A stretch of 9,332 bases of DNA from Gammaproteobacteria bacterium. GTDB lineage: Bacteria > Pseudomonadota > Gammaproteobacteria > Chromatiales > Chromatiaceae. Of this stretch, positions 1-6,369 are shown in pieces. Under the pieces are notes generated by a model. It saw only the letters and a program-made list of their open reading frames with translations, was not told the origin of the DNA and ran no database searches. Location: positions 1 to 9,332 of the forward strand of contig JABDQZ010000027.1 of the NCBI GenBank assembly GCA_013041975.1, given 5' to 3'. The translations under genes and the position numbers were made by a program. Positions within the stretch are counted from its first letter, which is position 1, and every line of letters begins with the position of its first letter.

Positions 1-1
1 G

Positions 2-478
2 GAATGGTATTGCGTGGACCACTGGAGTCGCAAGCTGGGACTTGATATCGCATTGTTGAAAGAAGAGGTGGATCACCTGATAGCCGTGCACCCCTTTGTT
101 GTTGATTTTCTGGAAACCATTAAGCAGATCGGTAAACGTACGATTCTGGTCACCAATGCCCACCAGAAATCACTGGCACTGAAAATGAAAAAGACCCAAC
201 TGGATCATCATTTTGATGAAATTGTTTCAGCTCATCAACTGGGGTATCCCAAAGAGTCGCAGGAATTCTGGGCATGTCTTCATGCCAGCCTGCCATTTGA
301 CCCGGCAAAAACCCTGTTCGTTGATGACAGTATCAGCGTACTGACATCAGCAAAAAGGTATGGCATAGCCAATGTTGTCGCCGTTCTCAAACCAGACACC
401 ACCGAGCCCGAGAGATTGCTGGAAGGATTTGATGGTATCCAGGGCTTTAGGCAACTGCTGGAAGGGTTGCAGGGGTAA
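2..478 (+). CDS. yrfG: HAD-family GMP/IMP nucleotidase, YrfG-like (5' end missing)
   Basis: The 3' portion (158 codons, TAA stop) of a haloacid dehalogenase-superfamily phosphatase. The frame is open from base 2, so the GTG at 14 is internal and the gene begins upstream of the window. The first residues, EWYCVDHWSRKLGLDI, resemble the middle of E. coli YrfG (about 222 aa). HAD motif II is LVTNA, with its Thr. The motif III lysine lies in GYPKES, and motif IV is LFVDDS with its paired Asp. Motif I (DxDGT), which carries the nucleophile, would lie in the missing part. Family members hydrolyse purine 5'-monophosphates in the cytosol. The next gene starts about 60 nt later on the same strand, and no U-tract terminator separates them. 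The family assignment is strong; the exact substrate is inferred from the YrfG resemblance. Confidence 0.88.
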   Translation, partial: EWYCVDHWSRKLGLDIALLKEEVDHLIAVHPFVVDFLETIKQIGKRTILVTNAHQKSLALKMKKTQLDHHFDEIVSAHQLGYPKESQEFWACLHASLPFDPAKTLFVDDSISVLTSAKRYGIANVVAVLKPDTTEPERLLEGFDGIQGFRQLLEGLQG

Positions 479-488
479 TATTTTGTAT

Positions 489-534
489 CTGTAGTTGTTG
501 TTCGTAAGAATTGCTGCTAGTTTCATAACTACAG
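489..534. repeat. Inverted repeat upstream of the Cache gene
   Basis: CTGTAGTT at 489-496 is exactly complementary to AACTACAG at 527-534, and a G-U pair plus one A-T pair can extend the stem inward. The loop is long (about 26-30 nt). There is no following T-run, so it is not a classical terminator for the nucleotidase gene. It ends 6 nt before the GTG proposed as the next gene's start, so as RNA it could hide that start; as DNA it could be an operator. Confidence 0.4.
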
Positions 535-540
535 CATGTA

Positions 541-1524
541 GTGGCGCTGCTTTTTATTTCTCACTATATCTTGGAAGATATGGAAACAGCTCTCAAAGCC
601 AGAATTGATCAACAGCGTGATCTGTTAAGCAGTGAACTACAAGGCATCATTGAATCTACAGCAATGGTTTGCTCTATTGCCTGGGGCGACCCTGACCAGC
701 TGGATGTTGCTCTTAAAGCCGCCTTTCCTCATATTACCGGATGCAAACTTATCTATGCAGTCGACTGTGAGGGCCGTCAGTACAGCTCAAATATTGCTGC
801 CCATGGCGTGGATATCAGTGCCCGCGGTGTTGATTTGTCAGCCCGGCCTTATATTGGTGCGATGCAGGAACAGACCCATTTTCTGCTTTCAGAAGTCTAT
901 ATCTCCAGAACCGATTTTCATCCTTGTGTTACAGCCCTGCATCAGGTGAGAGATCACAATGGAAAGATACTGGGTTGCATTGCCGGTGACTTTGATGTTT
1001 GTGATTTGCCTGGCCCTGAAGACCAGGTGCCGGGCTGTGTCGCTAACAACTGGCGACAGATCAAGGGCGACCCAGCGATTCGTCAGACACTGTTTCTGCA
1101 AAAACGTGTTATCAGTGCCATGGATGAAAACATTGATACAGTAAACGGTATTCTTTCCGAATTAATGCTGTATCACGGTATTTTTCATGCCAAGCTGCAT
1201 TACAGCAGTTCACGCGCAACCTTGTGGTTATATGATGATCCGCACCGCTATCATCTGCATGTGCTTGACGAAATTATTGATCCGTCAGTCTGTTTTGCCT
1301 ATCCGAAACGTCGATATCCTCATGATGCTGAAGTAATACCTGATGAGGTTTTTCGGGTATTTGAAGCCTTCAAGCGTTTACGCATGGCTGATGAAACCAT
1401 CTATTTGCGCTCGGCTTCGCTCAACAGTATCAACGGCATGATCGGCCTGAATTTTTCCTGTGATGGCAGTCATTATATGGCGGTGGATGAGTTTCTGGAG
1501 AAGCCGGATAGTTTCTGGGGGTGA
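541..1524 (+). CDS. PDC/Cache-type sensor-domain protein with unknown C-terminal region
   Basis: A protein of up to 327 aa that I can place only by its N-terminal half. Residues about 15-155 read like a single PDC/Cache ligand-sensing fold: a long N-terminal helix, then the typical strand motif SARPYIGAM (about 100-108), the segment LLSEVYISRTDFHP (about 115-128) and the closing glycine-rich strand GKILGCIAGDFDV (about 141-153). Most Cache domains sit outside the membrane between two transmembrane helices. Here neither a convincing membrane helix nor a signal peptide is visible, and no kinase, GGDEF, EAL or methyl-accepting region follows. Residues about 180-327 (with a helical stretch near 185-215 and then VLDEIIDPSVCFAYPKRRYP) match nothing I recognise. 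The start is uncertain: GTG 541 has no Shine-Dalgarno sequence and ATG 580 has GGAAG only 2 nt away. The gene stands alone between a nucleotidase and a convergent pump gene. Confidence 0.72.
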   Translation: MALLFISHYILEDMETALKARIDQQRDLLSSELQGIIESTAMVCSIAWGDPDQLDVALKAAFPHITGCKLIYAVDCEGRQYSSNIAAHGVDISARGVDLSARPYIGAMQEQTHFLLSEVYISRTDFHPCVTALHQVRDHNGKILGCIAGDFDVCDLPGPEDQVPGCVANNWRQIKGDPAIRQTLFLQKRVISAMDENIDTVNGILSELMLYHGIFHAKLHYSSSRATLWLYDDPHRYHLHVLDEIIDPSVCFAYPKRRYPHDAEVIPDEVFRVFEAFKRLRMADETIYLRSASLNSINGMIGLNFSCDGSHYMAVDEFLEKPDSFWG

Positions 1525-1533
1525 GGCAAGACC

Positions 1534-1589
1534 GTTATGCCCAAAGGCATAACACAGCTGGCCGAACGCCCGGACAGGGAGGTCCGGGC
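1534..1589. repeat. Two tandem perfect hairpins downstream of the Cache gene
   Basis: The first hairpin pairs GTTATGCC (1534-1541) with GGCATAAC (1546-1553) around a 4-nt loop. The second pairs GCCCGGAC (1568-1575) with GTCCGGGC (1582-1589) around a 6-nt loop. Both stems are 8 bp and perfect, and only 14 nt lie between them. Neither is followed by a T-run, so they do not look like intrinsic terminators; a proper terminator lies 80 nt further on. They could be a REP/BIME-type intergenic repeat, a structured 3' UTR that protects the transcript, or a small RNA ending at the downstream terminator. Confidence 0.5.
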
Positions 1590-1670
1590 TGGGGGTAAAA
1601 ATAACCTCAGTGTTGCGCCATGGATGGCTAATATGATTTCGTTAGTATCAACTGATTCTGTGCTACCAAT

Positions 1671-1703
1671 AAAAAACCCCACCTCTTGCGAGAATGGGGT
1701 TTT
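1671..1703. terminator. Bidirectional intrinsic terminator between the Cache gene and hppA
   Basis: AAAACCCCA (1673-1681) pairs with TGGGGTTTT (1695-1703), with an inner CTC/GAG stem (1683-1685 with 1690-1692) closing a TTGC loop. A-runs on the left and T-runs on the right let it work on both strands. It sits 147 nt after the Cache gene stop and 23 nt after the hppA stop, so it should end both convergent transcripts. Confidence 0.85.
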
Positions 1704-1725
1704 CATTTTTAGAAGCGGGTGCTTC

Positions 1726-3789
1726 CTAGATCAAAGGAATAATCAACAAGGCCACAATGTTGATAATCTTGATCAGCGGGTTAACCGCTGGACCAGCGGT
1801 GTCTTTGTAGGGGTCGCCTACAGTATCACCGGTTACAGCTGCCTTATGGGCATCTGAACCTTTACCGCCAAAGTTGCCATCTTCAATATATTTCTTGGCG
1901 TTATCCCATGCGCCACCACCGGTGGTCATGGAGATAGCGACAAACAGGCCTGTCACGATAGTACCAATCAGCAGTCCACCCAGGGCTTTAACGCCAGCGC
2001 CGTCACCCATCAGGGCTTCCATGCCAAAAGCAACCACGATTGGAGCCAGTACCGGCAGCATCGAAGGAATGATCATTTCCTTAATGGCTGATTTGGTCAG
2101 CATATCAACCGCTTTACCATAATCAGGTTTTTCGGAATGATCCATGATACCTGGTTTTTCTTTGAACTGGCGACGAACCTCGTTAACGATGCCGCCGGCA
2201 GCACGGCCAACAGCTTCCATTGACATGGCGCCGAACAGATAAGGAATAAGACCGCCAAGGAACAATCCGATCAGAACTGCAGGATCATTCAGCATGAAAC
2301 TTGCTGCCTTGTTGGCGGCTTCCAGGCCATTGGTAAAGTCAGCAAACAGTACCAGTGCGGCAAGACCGGCTGAACCGATAGCGTAGCCTTTGGTTACTGC
2401 CTTGGTTGTGTTTCCTACTGCGTCCAGAGGGTCAGTGATGTTACGAATGGATTCATCCAGTTCAGCCATTTCAGCGATACCACCAGCGTTATCGGTGATA
2501 GGGCCGTAAGCATCAAGCGCAACGATAATACCGGTCATTGACAGCATGCTGGTTGCAGCAATGGCAATACCGTAAAGGCCTGCCAGCTCGTATGAGCCCC
2601 AGATAGAAGCACAAACCGCGAGAACAGGTGCGGCAGTGGATTTCATTGAAACACCCAGGCCGGCGATAACATTGGTGCCGTCACCAGTAGTAGAAGCTTC
2701 AGCAATGTGTTTTACAGGCTGGTATTCGGTAGCTGTGTAGTATTCAGTAATGATTACCATGGCAGCGGTTAAAGCCAGGCCGATCAATGCGGTGTAGAAA
2801 ATGTTAAGGGCTGGAATAACTTCATTGCCGATGGTAATGCCTTCAGGAAACAGACCGTTGGTAATCGGGTAAAAAGCAGCTGCAGCCAAAACACCTGAGA
2901 CAATCAGGCCTTTGTACAAGGCATTCATGATTTTGCCGCCATCGGATACCTTGACGAAAAAAGTACCAATAATGGAAGCAATAATGGAAACACCACCCAG
3001 TACCAGAGGGTAAAGGATGGCGTTGGTCATTGATTCACCGGTAATCATCAGGCTGCCCAGCAGCATGGTGGCAACCACGGTAACGGCATAGGTTTCGAAC
3101 AGGTCAGCAGCCATACCGGCGCAGTCACCCACGTTGTCACCCACGTTATCGGCAATTACTGCCGGGTTACGAGGGTCGTCTTCCGGAATACCGGCTTCAA
3201 CCTTACCAACGATATCAGCGCCAACATCAGCACCCTTGGTGAAGATGCCGCCACCCAGGCGGGCAAAGATGGAAATCAGCGAGCCACCAAATGCGAGGCC
3301 AACCAGAGCATGCAGGGCAGTGTCAGTGGTAGCTCCCGTCATGGTGGTCAGTATCGCGTAGTAGCCGGCAACACCAAGTAGGCCGAGGCCAACAACCAGC
3401 AGGCCGGTAATTGCACCACCGCGGAAAGCAACCTGGAAAGCAGCATTCATCCCCTGGTGAGCGGCTTCTGCCGTACGTGCATTGGCGCGAACAGAAATGT
3501 TCATACCAATGTAACCGGCTGCTCCAGAGAAAATGGCGCCAATGGCAAAACCTATGGCTGAAGCCATATCAAGAAAATAAGCCATGACAAAAAACAGGGC
3601 GACACCCACAAAGCTGATGGTAGTGTATTGACGTGCCAGATAGGCGGATGCGCCTTCCTGAATCGCGTCACTGATTTCCTGCATTTTTTCATTGCCACGA
3701 GATTTGGCAAGTAACCACTTCACTGACCAGATACCGTACGCAAGAGCGGCAACGGCACAGGCAAGTGCAAAGATAAGGCTGGTAGACAT
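1726..3789 (-). CDS. hppA: K+-independent proton-translocating membrane pyrophosphatase
   Basis: An integral membrane pyrophosphatase (687 aa, a usual length) that couples hydrolysis of inorganic pyrophosphate to proton export across the inner membrane. Many hydrophobic segments are visible throughout. The substrate-binding motif DX7KXE is present as D188, K196 and E198, followed by the acidic stretch IPEDDPRNPAVIADNVGDN (about 201-219). Other family signatures are DNAGGIAEMAEL (about 433-444), GGAWDNAKKYIE (about 625-636) and GDTVGDPYKDTAGPAVNP (about 654-671). The segment GNTTKAVT (about 459-466) has Lys at 463 and Thr at 466, the signature of the K+-independent class; K+-dependent enzymes have Ala at the Lys position. 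The ATG is supported by GGAAGGAG 6 nt upstream. The gene stands alone, with a terminator just after its stop and a 236-nt gap before it. The cation class is inferred from the signature; whether it pumps H+ or Na+ follows from family knowledge, since K+-independent enzymes known to me pump H+. Confidence 0.97.
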   Translation of the reverse strand: MSTSLIFALACAVAALAYGIWSVKWLLAKSRGNEKMQEISDAIQEGASAYLARQYTTISFVGVALFFVMAYFLDMASAIGFAIGAIFSGAAGYIGMNISVRANARTAEAAHQGMNAAFQVAFRGGAITGLLVVGLGLLGVAGYYAILTTMTGATTDTALHALVGLAFGGSLISIFARLGGGIFTKGADVGADIVGKVEAGIPEDDPRNPAVIADNVGDNVGDCAGMAADLFETYAVTVVATMLLGSLMITGESMTNAILYPLVLGGVSIIASIIGTFFVKVSDGGKIMNALYKGLIVSGVLAAAAFYPITNGLFPEGITIGNEVIPALNIFYTALIGLALTAAMVIITEYYTATEYQPVKHIAEASTTGDGTNVIAGLGVSMKSTAAPVLAVCASIWGSYELAGLYGIAIAATSMLSMTGIIVALDAYGPITDNAGGIAEMAELDESIRNITDPLDAVGNTTKAVTKGYAIGSAGLAALVLFADFTNGLEAANKAASFMLNDPAVLIGLFLGGLIPYLFGAMSMEAVGRAAGGIVNEVRRQFKEKPGIMDHSEKPDYGKAVDMLTKSAIKEMIIPSMLPVLAPIVVAFGMEALMGDGAGVKALGGLLIGTIVTGLFVAISMTTGGGAWDNAKKYIEDGNFGGKGSDAHKAAVTGDTVGDPYKDTAGPAVNPLIKIINIVALLIIPLI

Positions 3790-3795
3790 ACTTCA

Positions 3796-3803
3796 CTCCT
3801 TCC
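3796..3803 (-). promoter_or_regulatory. Strong ribosome binding site of hppA
   Basis: The minus strand reads GGAAGGAG, ending 6 nt before the hppA ATG. It is the best Shine-Dalgarno sequence in the window and settles the start codon. Confidence 0.85.
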
Positions 3804-3875
3804 AGTTATTAGAATTAATTAAATTTGAGGGATAATGCACAAAGGACCTGTTTTGAATAACTAGCCAATTTTCAT

Positions 3876-3887
3876 AGAGATATCTCT
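3876..3887. promoter_or_regulatory. 12-bp perfect palindrome upstream of hppA (possible operator)
   Basis: AGAGATATCTCT is a perfect palindrome 87 bp upstream of the hppA start, in the 236-bp gap between hppA and the ykgJ-like gene. A minus-strand TAGAAT at 3902-3907 could be a -10 element placing the palindrome near the transcription start, but no good -35 goes with it. A second weak -10-like CATTAT lies nearer the gene at about 3832-3837. Otherwise this gap is AT-rich and I see no small gene in it. Confidence 0.3.
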
Positions 3888-4025
3888 GAGCAATCCTACT
3901 AATTCTACAGATCAGCAAGAAGTCAGGGAAATTAAAGGGTTATGGGGAGGGATAAAGTGGGCAAATGATAATTATTTAATAAATGAATAATGAAGTTAGT
4001 TTTATGTGTATTATTTGGATTTTTA

Positions 4026-4406
4026 TTATGGCCATTTCTTATAGCGCTTTTTACAGTAGGAGAGTAATTCCTGATAGTGCCTGAAATAGTATTCAAAGCC
4101 TTTTTCAGCTGATTCATCAAACTCGCACCAGTCATTTGAATATTCACGGCAGATTTCCGGGCGATCTTCATAGATCCCGCAGGCACCGTTTTCCTGTATA
4201 TGTTCACAATGTCCGCTGATGAGCAGGTACCAGCCGCTGTCATCCTTGTAGATTTCAATATTCTGGTGGGAAACCTGCCATAGCAGGTGCCGAAAGTCAG
4301 CTTTGGAGCGCGGCGTGTCAATTGCCTCTGTGATATAGGTACAGCAAATGGTGCCGCTACAGCGGCTGCATTTATTATCGACGAATAAAGGATCCTGTTT
4401 GCTCAC
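4026..4406 (-). CDS. YkgJ-family cysteine cluster protein
   Basis: A small soluble protein (126 aa) of the CxxCxxCC / YkgJ family (formerly UPF0153), thought to bind a metal or Fe-S cluster through conserved cysteines. The visible pattern is C13-x2-C16-x4-C21-C22 near the N-terminus, then C67, C76, C86 and C94 in HCEHIQENGACGIYEDRPEIC and the following residues, and C118 near the end. The tail (about 103-126) is rich in aromatic and basic residues. It starts at GTG 4406, just 5 nt after the rhlB stop; the upstream AGG is a weak ribosome binding site, so translation may be coupled to rhlB. I see no terminator after its stop. The biochemical function of the family is not established to my knowledge, and the link to RhlB rests on position only. 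Confidence 0.88.
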   Translation of the reverse strand: MSKQDPLFVDNKCSRCSGTICCTYITEAIDTPRSKADFRHLLWQVSHQNIEIYKDDSGWYLLISGHCEHIQENGACGIYEDRPEICREYSNDWCEFDESAEKGFEYYFRHYQELLSYCKKRYKKWP

Positions 4407-4411
4407 TCAGC

Positions 4412-5704
4412 CTAGTTCCGGGAAGCTTTTTGATTCCCTGTTGGTCTGCGTCTTCCTTTATTGTGTCCACCTTTATGGGCAGATTTTTTTCGACTGTGTG
4501 GCGGGCGGGGTTTTCTTTCGCGTCTTATGCGGCTGGCTGGATCCACTTCGGCCAGAAGATCACCCGAGACAGGCTGCATATCAATTTTCATGCTGATAAA
4601 TTCTTCAATGTCAGGCAGTGAAAATGCGAAGGTTTCACAGGCAAAGCTGATGGCATCGCCGCTGGCGCCGGCACGTGCCGTTCGGCCAATACGATGGACA
4701 TAGTCTTCGGAATCTTCCGGCAGATCATAGTTAATAACATGGCTGACATCGGTAATATGCAGGCCACGAGCTGCAACGTCGGTAGCGACCAGCACATCAA
4801 CTGTACCGGTCTGAAAGCTTTTTAACAGGCTAAGGCGTTTTTTCTGTGGTACATCACCGGAAAGAATGGCTGTTTTTATACCGTTGCCTTCAAGGTAGCC
4901 CCAGACCTCATCTGCAGCCCGTTTGGTATTGACGAAAACAATCGTTCGGTGTGCATCCATTTTTTGGAGGAGGCCAATAAGAAGCGGGATTTTTTCTTCA
5001 TTGGCAACCATGTAACCCGTCTGGTTGATACGGTCAGCTGTCATTTCGGCTTCGATTTTCACCGTGACCGGATTATTCATGTGTTCATAAGCCAGTTCGG
5101 TGACGCGATATGACAGGGTGGCCGAAAACAAAAGACCCTGACGTTGTTCTGGTGGTGGACAACGGCGTAGAAGGTAGCGGATATCTTTGATAAAGCCCAG
5201 ATCAAACATGCGATCTGCTTCATCCATAACCACAACGTCAACCGATTTAAGGTTGTAGATATGTTGTTTGAAGTAATCAATCAATCGGCCGGGAGTGCCA
5301 ATAAGTATATCAAGGCCATCTTCAAGCATTTTTTTCTGACTGTCGTAACCGGTGCCGCCAAACACAGCGCCAATTTTCAGGTCAGTAAATTGTGCCAGTG
5401 CTTTGGTGTCTTTTTCGATTTGCACAACCAGTTCGCGTGTTGGAGCCACAATCAGGGCTCTGGGGTGTTTGTTGTTTTTTTCTGATTTCAGTAGTTTTTG
5501 TATTGTGGCAAGTGCAAACGCGGCTGTTTTTCCGGTGCCGGTCTGTGCTTGTCCTGCTACGTCTTTTCCTTGCAGAGCTATGGGAAGAGTCTCCGCCTGA
5601 ATGGGGGTGCAGTTAATAAAGCCGCAGGCTTCGATACCCTGCTTTACAGGCTCTTCAAAATCGAAGCTATCAAATTTTATGTCACTGAGGTGTTTTTCAC
5701 TCAT
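4412..5704 (-). CDS. rhlB: ATP-dependent DEAD-box RNA helicase RhlB
   Basis: A DEAD-box RNA helicase that unwinds structured RNA; in E. coli RhlB works with RNase E and PNPase in the RNA degradosome. From the chosen start (430 aa) the N-terminus, MSEKHLSDIKFDSFDF, closely resembles E. coli RhlB (421 aa). Motifs run in order: Q motif FINCTPIQ (29-36), Walker A AQTGTGKT (53-60), PTREL (88-92), GTPGR (136-140), DEAD (161-164), SAT (194-196), ATDVAARG (307-314) and HRIGRTARAG (337-346). A basic, disordered tail (about 391-430) rich in Lys, Arg, His and Gly should bind RNA. The frame is open a further 27 codons upstream to an ATG at 5785, but that extension is unlike RhlB. No clear Shine-Dalgarno precedes the chosen ATG, so the start rests on homology. 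It is divergent from trxA, as in E. coli, and followed by the ykgJ-like gene. Confidence 0.95.
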   Translation of the reverse strand: MSEKHLSDIKFDSFDFEEPVKQGIEACGFINCTPIQAETLPIALQGKDVAGQAQTGTGKTAAFALATIQKLLKSEKNNKHPRALIVAPTRELVVQIEKDTKALAQFTDLKIGAVFGGTGYDSQKKMLEDGLDILIGTPGRLIDYFKQHIYNLKSVDVVVMDEADRMFDLGFIKDIRYLLRRCPPPEQRQGLLFSATLSYRVTELAYEHMNNPVTVKIEAEMTADRINQTGYMVANEEKIPLLIGLLQKMDAHRTIVFVNTKRAADEVWGYLEGNGIKTAILSGDVPQKKRLSLLKSFQTGTVDVLVATDVAARGLHITDVSHVINYDLPEDSEDYVHRIGRTARAGASGDAISFACETFAFSLPDIEEFISMKIDMQPVSGDLLAEVDPASRIRRERKPRPPHSRKKSAHKGGHNKGRRRPTGNQKASRN

Positions 5705-5870
5705 GGAGAAACTACTGATTATGATTTGTTTGTCGAATGGCGCTAGCATACAGGAAATAGAGAAAATTACCTGTAATGCTTGCATTTGCAGAGCATTTCG
5801 GCTGAAATTAGGTTTTATACATACCTGTATTTAATCTTTCTGTTTTTTTAACTAAATTTGGAGAATATTT
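5705..5870. promoter_or_regulatory. Divergent rhlB/trxA promoter region with recurrent CCTGTA motifs
   Basis: This 166-bp gap must hold promoters for both directions, but I cannot name a convincing -35/-10 pair for either. TATACA at 5816-5821 (+) is a possible trxA -10 and TATGCT near 5744-5749 (-) a possible rhlB -10. CCTGTA occurs three times: on + at 5770-5775 and 5824-5829 and on - at 5749-5754. The two plus-strand copies sit in small dyads, ATTAC-CT-GTAAT (5766-5777) and ATAC-CT-GTAT (5821-5830), 54 bp centre to centre. A shared operator is possible but unproven. Confidence 0.4.
5860..5863 (+). promoter_or_regulatory. Ribosome binding site of trxA
   Basis: GGAG lies 7 nt before the GTG at 5871, which supports GTG rather than a later codon as the thioredoxin start. 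Confidence 0.75.
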
Positions 5871-6200
5871 GTGAGCAGTGACCTCATTGTTCATGTTACG
5901 GACGATGCCTTCGAAGAGATGGTATTAAATTCCAGTGTGCCAGTACTTGTTGATTACTGGGCTGACTGGTGTGGTCCGTGCAAGATGATCGCACCTGTAC
6001 TGGATGAGATTGCTGGTGAATATCAGGGTAAGCTGACTATCGCCAAGCTAAATATCGATGAAAATCCGAACACGCCACCAAAATTTGGCATTAGAGGCAT
6101 TCCTACCTTGATGCTGTTTAAAGGCGGTGAACCAGAAGCGACCAAGGTGGGGGCGGTATCAAAGTCCCAGCTTGTTGCATTTATTGATAGTAATATCTAA
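5871..6200 (+). CDS. trxA: Thioredoxin 1
   Basis: A cytosolic thioredoxin (109 aa, the normal length) that reduces protein disulfides and is itself recycled by thioredoxin reductase. The active site WCGPC is at residues 33-37 within DYWADWCGPCKM, and the cis-proline loop IPT is at 77-79 in RGIPTLMLFKGG. There is no signal peptide, so this is the cytoplasmic type. It begins with GTG. It lies directly upstream of rho and divergent from rhlB, an order shared with E. coli, which strengthens the assignment. Its 3' side carries a stable hairpin without a U-tract (6214-6255), so some transcripts may run on into rho. Confidence 0.97.
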   Translation: MSSDLIVHVTDDAFEEMVLNSSVPVLVDYWADWCGPCKMIAPVLDEIAGEYQGKLTIAKLNIDENPNTPPKFGIRGIPTLMLFKGGEPEATKVGAVSKSQLVAFIDSNI

Positions 6201-6213
6201 AAGAATTGGACGT

Positions 6214-6255
6214 ACCGTGAGAGCGTGCTAGACTTTCAGTTAGCATCCTCACGGT
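6214..6255 (+). other. Stable hairpin in the trxA-rho spacer
   Basis: ACCGTGAG (6214-6221) pairs perfectly with CTCACGGT (6248-6255). Inside, after a small asymmetric internal loop, TGCTA (6226-6230) pairs with TAGCA (6241-6245). The structure begins 13 nt after the trxA stop. No T-run follows, so it is more likely a 3'-end stabiliser, a processing site or a pause structure than an intrinsic terminator. Confidence 0.55.
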
Positions 6256-6256
6256 G

Positions 6257-6286
6257 TCGAAATTTCAAGCAAGACCTTAATATAAT
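6257..6286 (+). promoter_or_regulatory. Probable sigma-70 promoter of rho
   Basis: A perfect TATAAT (-10) lies at 6281-6286, with TCGAAA at 6257-6262 as a -35 (4 of 6 consensus bases) across an 18-bp spacer. Transcription would begin near 6293, giving a leader of about 77 nt before the rho ATG. A GAAATTTC palindrome (6259-6266) overlaps the -35. Confidence 0.6.
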
Positions 6287-6290
6287 ATCC

Positions 6291-6369
6291 GAATAAAAAA
6301 TATCCAACCATTCAGACTCCCTCTGAATTTCTTCTTTTTCAACATCGTTAATATTTTTCCTGAATCACT
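6291..6369 (+). promoter_or_regulatory. C-rich, G-poor rho leader with a weak hairpin and U-rich tract
   Basis: The leader contains about 19 C and only 5 G in 79 nt, the composition expected of a Rho utilisation (rut) region. It also holds a 7-bp hairpin, ATTCAGA (6310-6316) with TCTGAAT (6322-6328) around a CTCCC loop, followed by a pyrimidine tract with a run of five T (6329-6340). Rho in E. coli represses its own synthesis by terminating within its leader; the same is inferred here. No Shine-Dalgarno sequence precedes the ATG, and no convincing rhoL-like leader peptide is seen. Confidence 0.5.

Noticed and set aside
14..478. GTG at 14 as the start of the nucleotidase
   Set aside because: The frame is open to the window edge, the residues before the GTG (EWYC) also match YrfG, and the nucleophile motif would be missing.
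1534..1625. A riboswitch in the GC-rich structured stretch
   Set aside because: It lies downstream of genes on both strands, not before any coding start, and I recognise no known riboswitch core.
1537..1857. A plus-strand reading frame across the twin hairpins, terminator and 3' end of hppA
   Set aside because: It reads through two hairpins and a terminator and antisense to hppA, with no recognisable protein features.
3932..4025. A terminator after the cysteine-cluster gene
   Set aside because: Only AT-rich sequence with weak, short complementarities is present; no GC stem with a T-run.
3932..4321. A 129-codon minus-strand reading frame overlapping the cysteine-cluster gene
   Set aside because: It overlaps in another frame a gene with a clear family cysteine pattern, and its translation resembles nothing known to me.
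5705..5785. A 27-codon N-terminal extension of rhlB from an upstream ATG
   Set aside because: The extension is unlike RhlB, whereas the inner Met begins a sequence closely matching the E. coli RhlB N-terminus.
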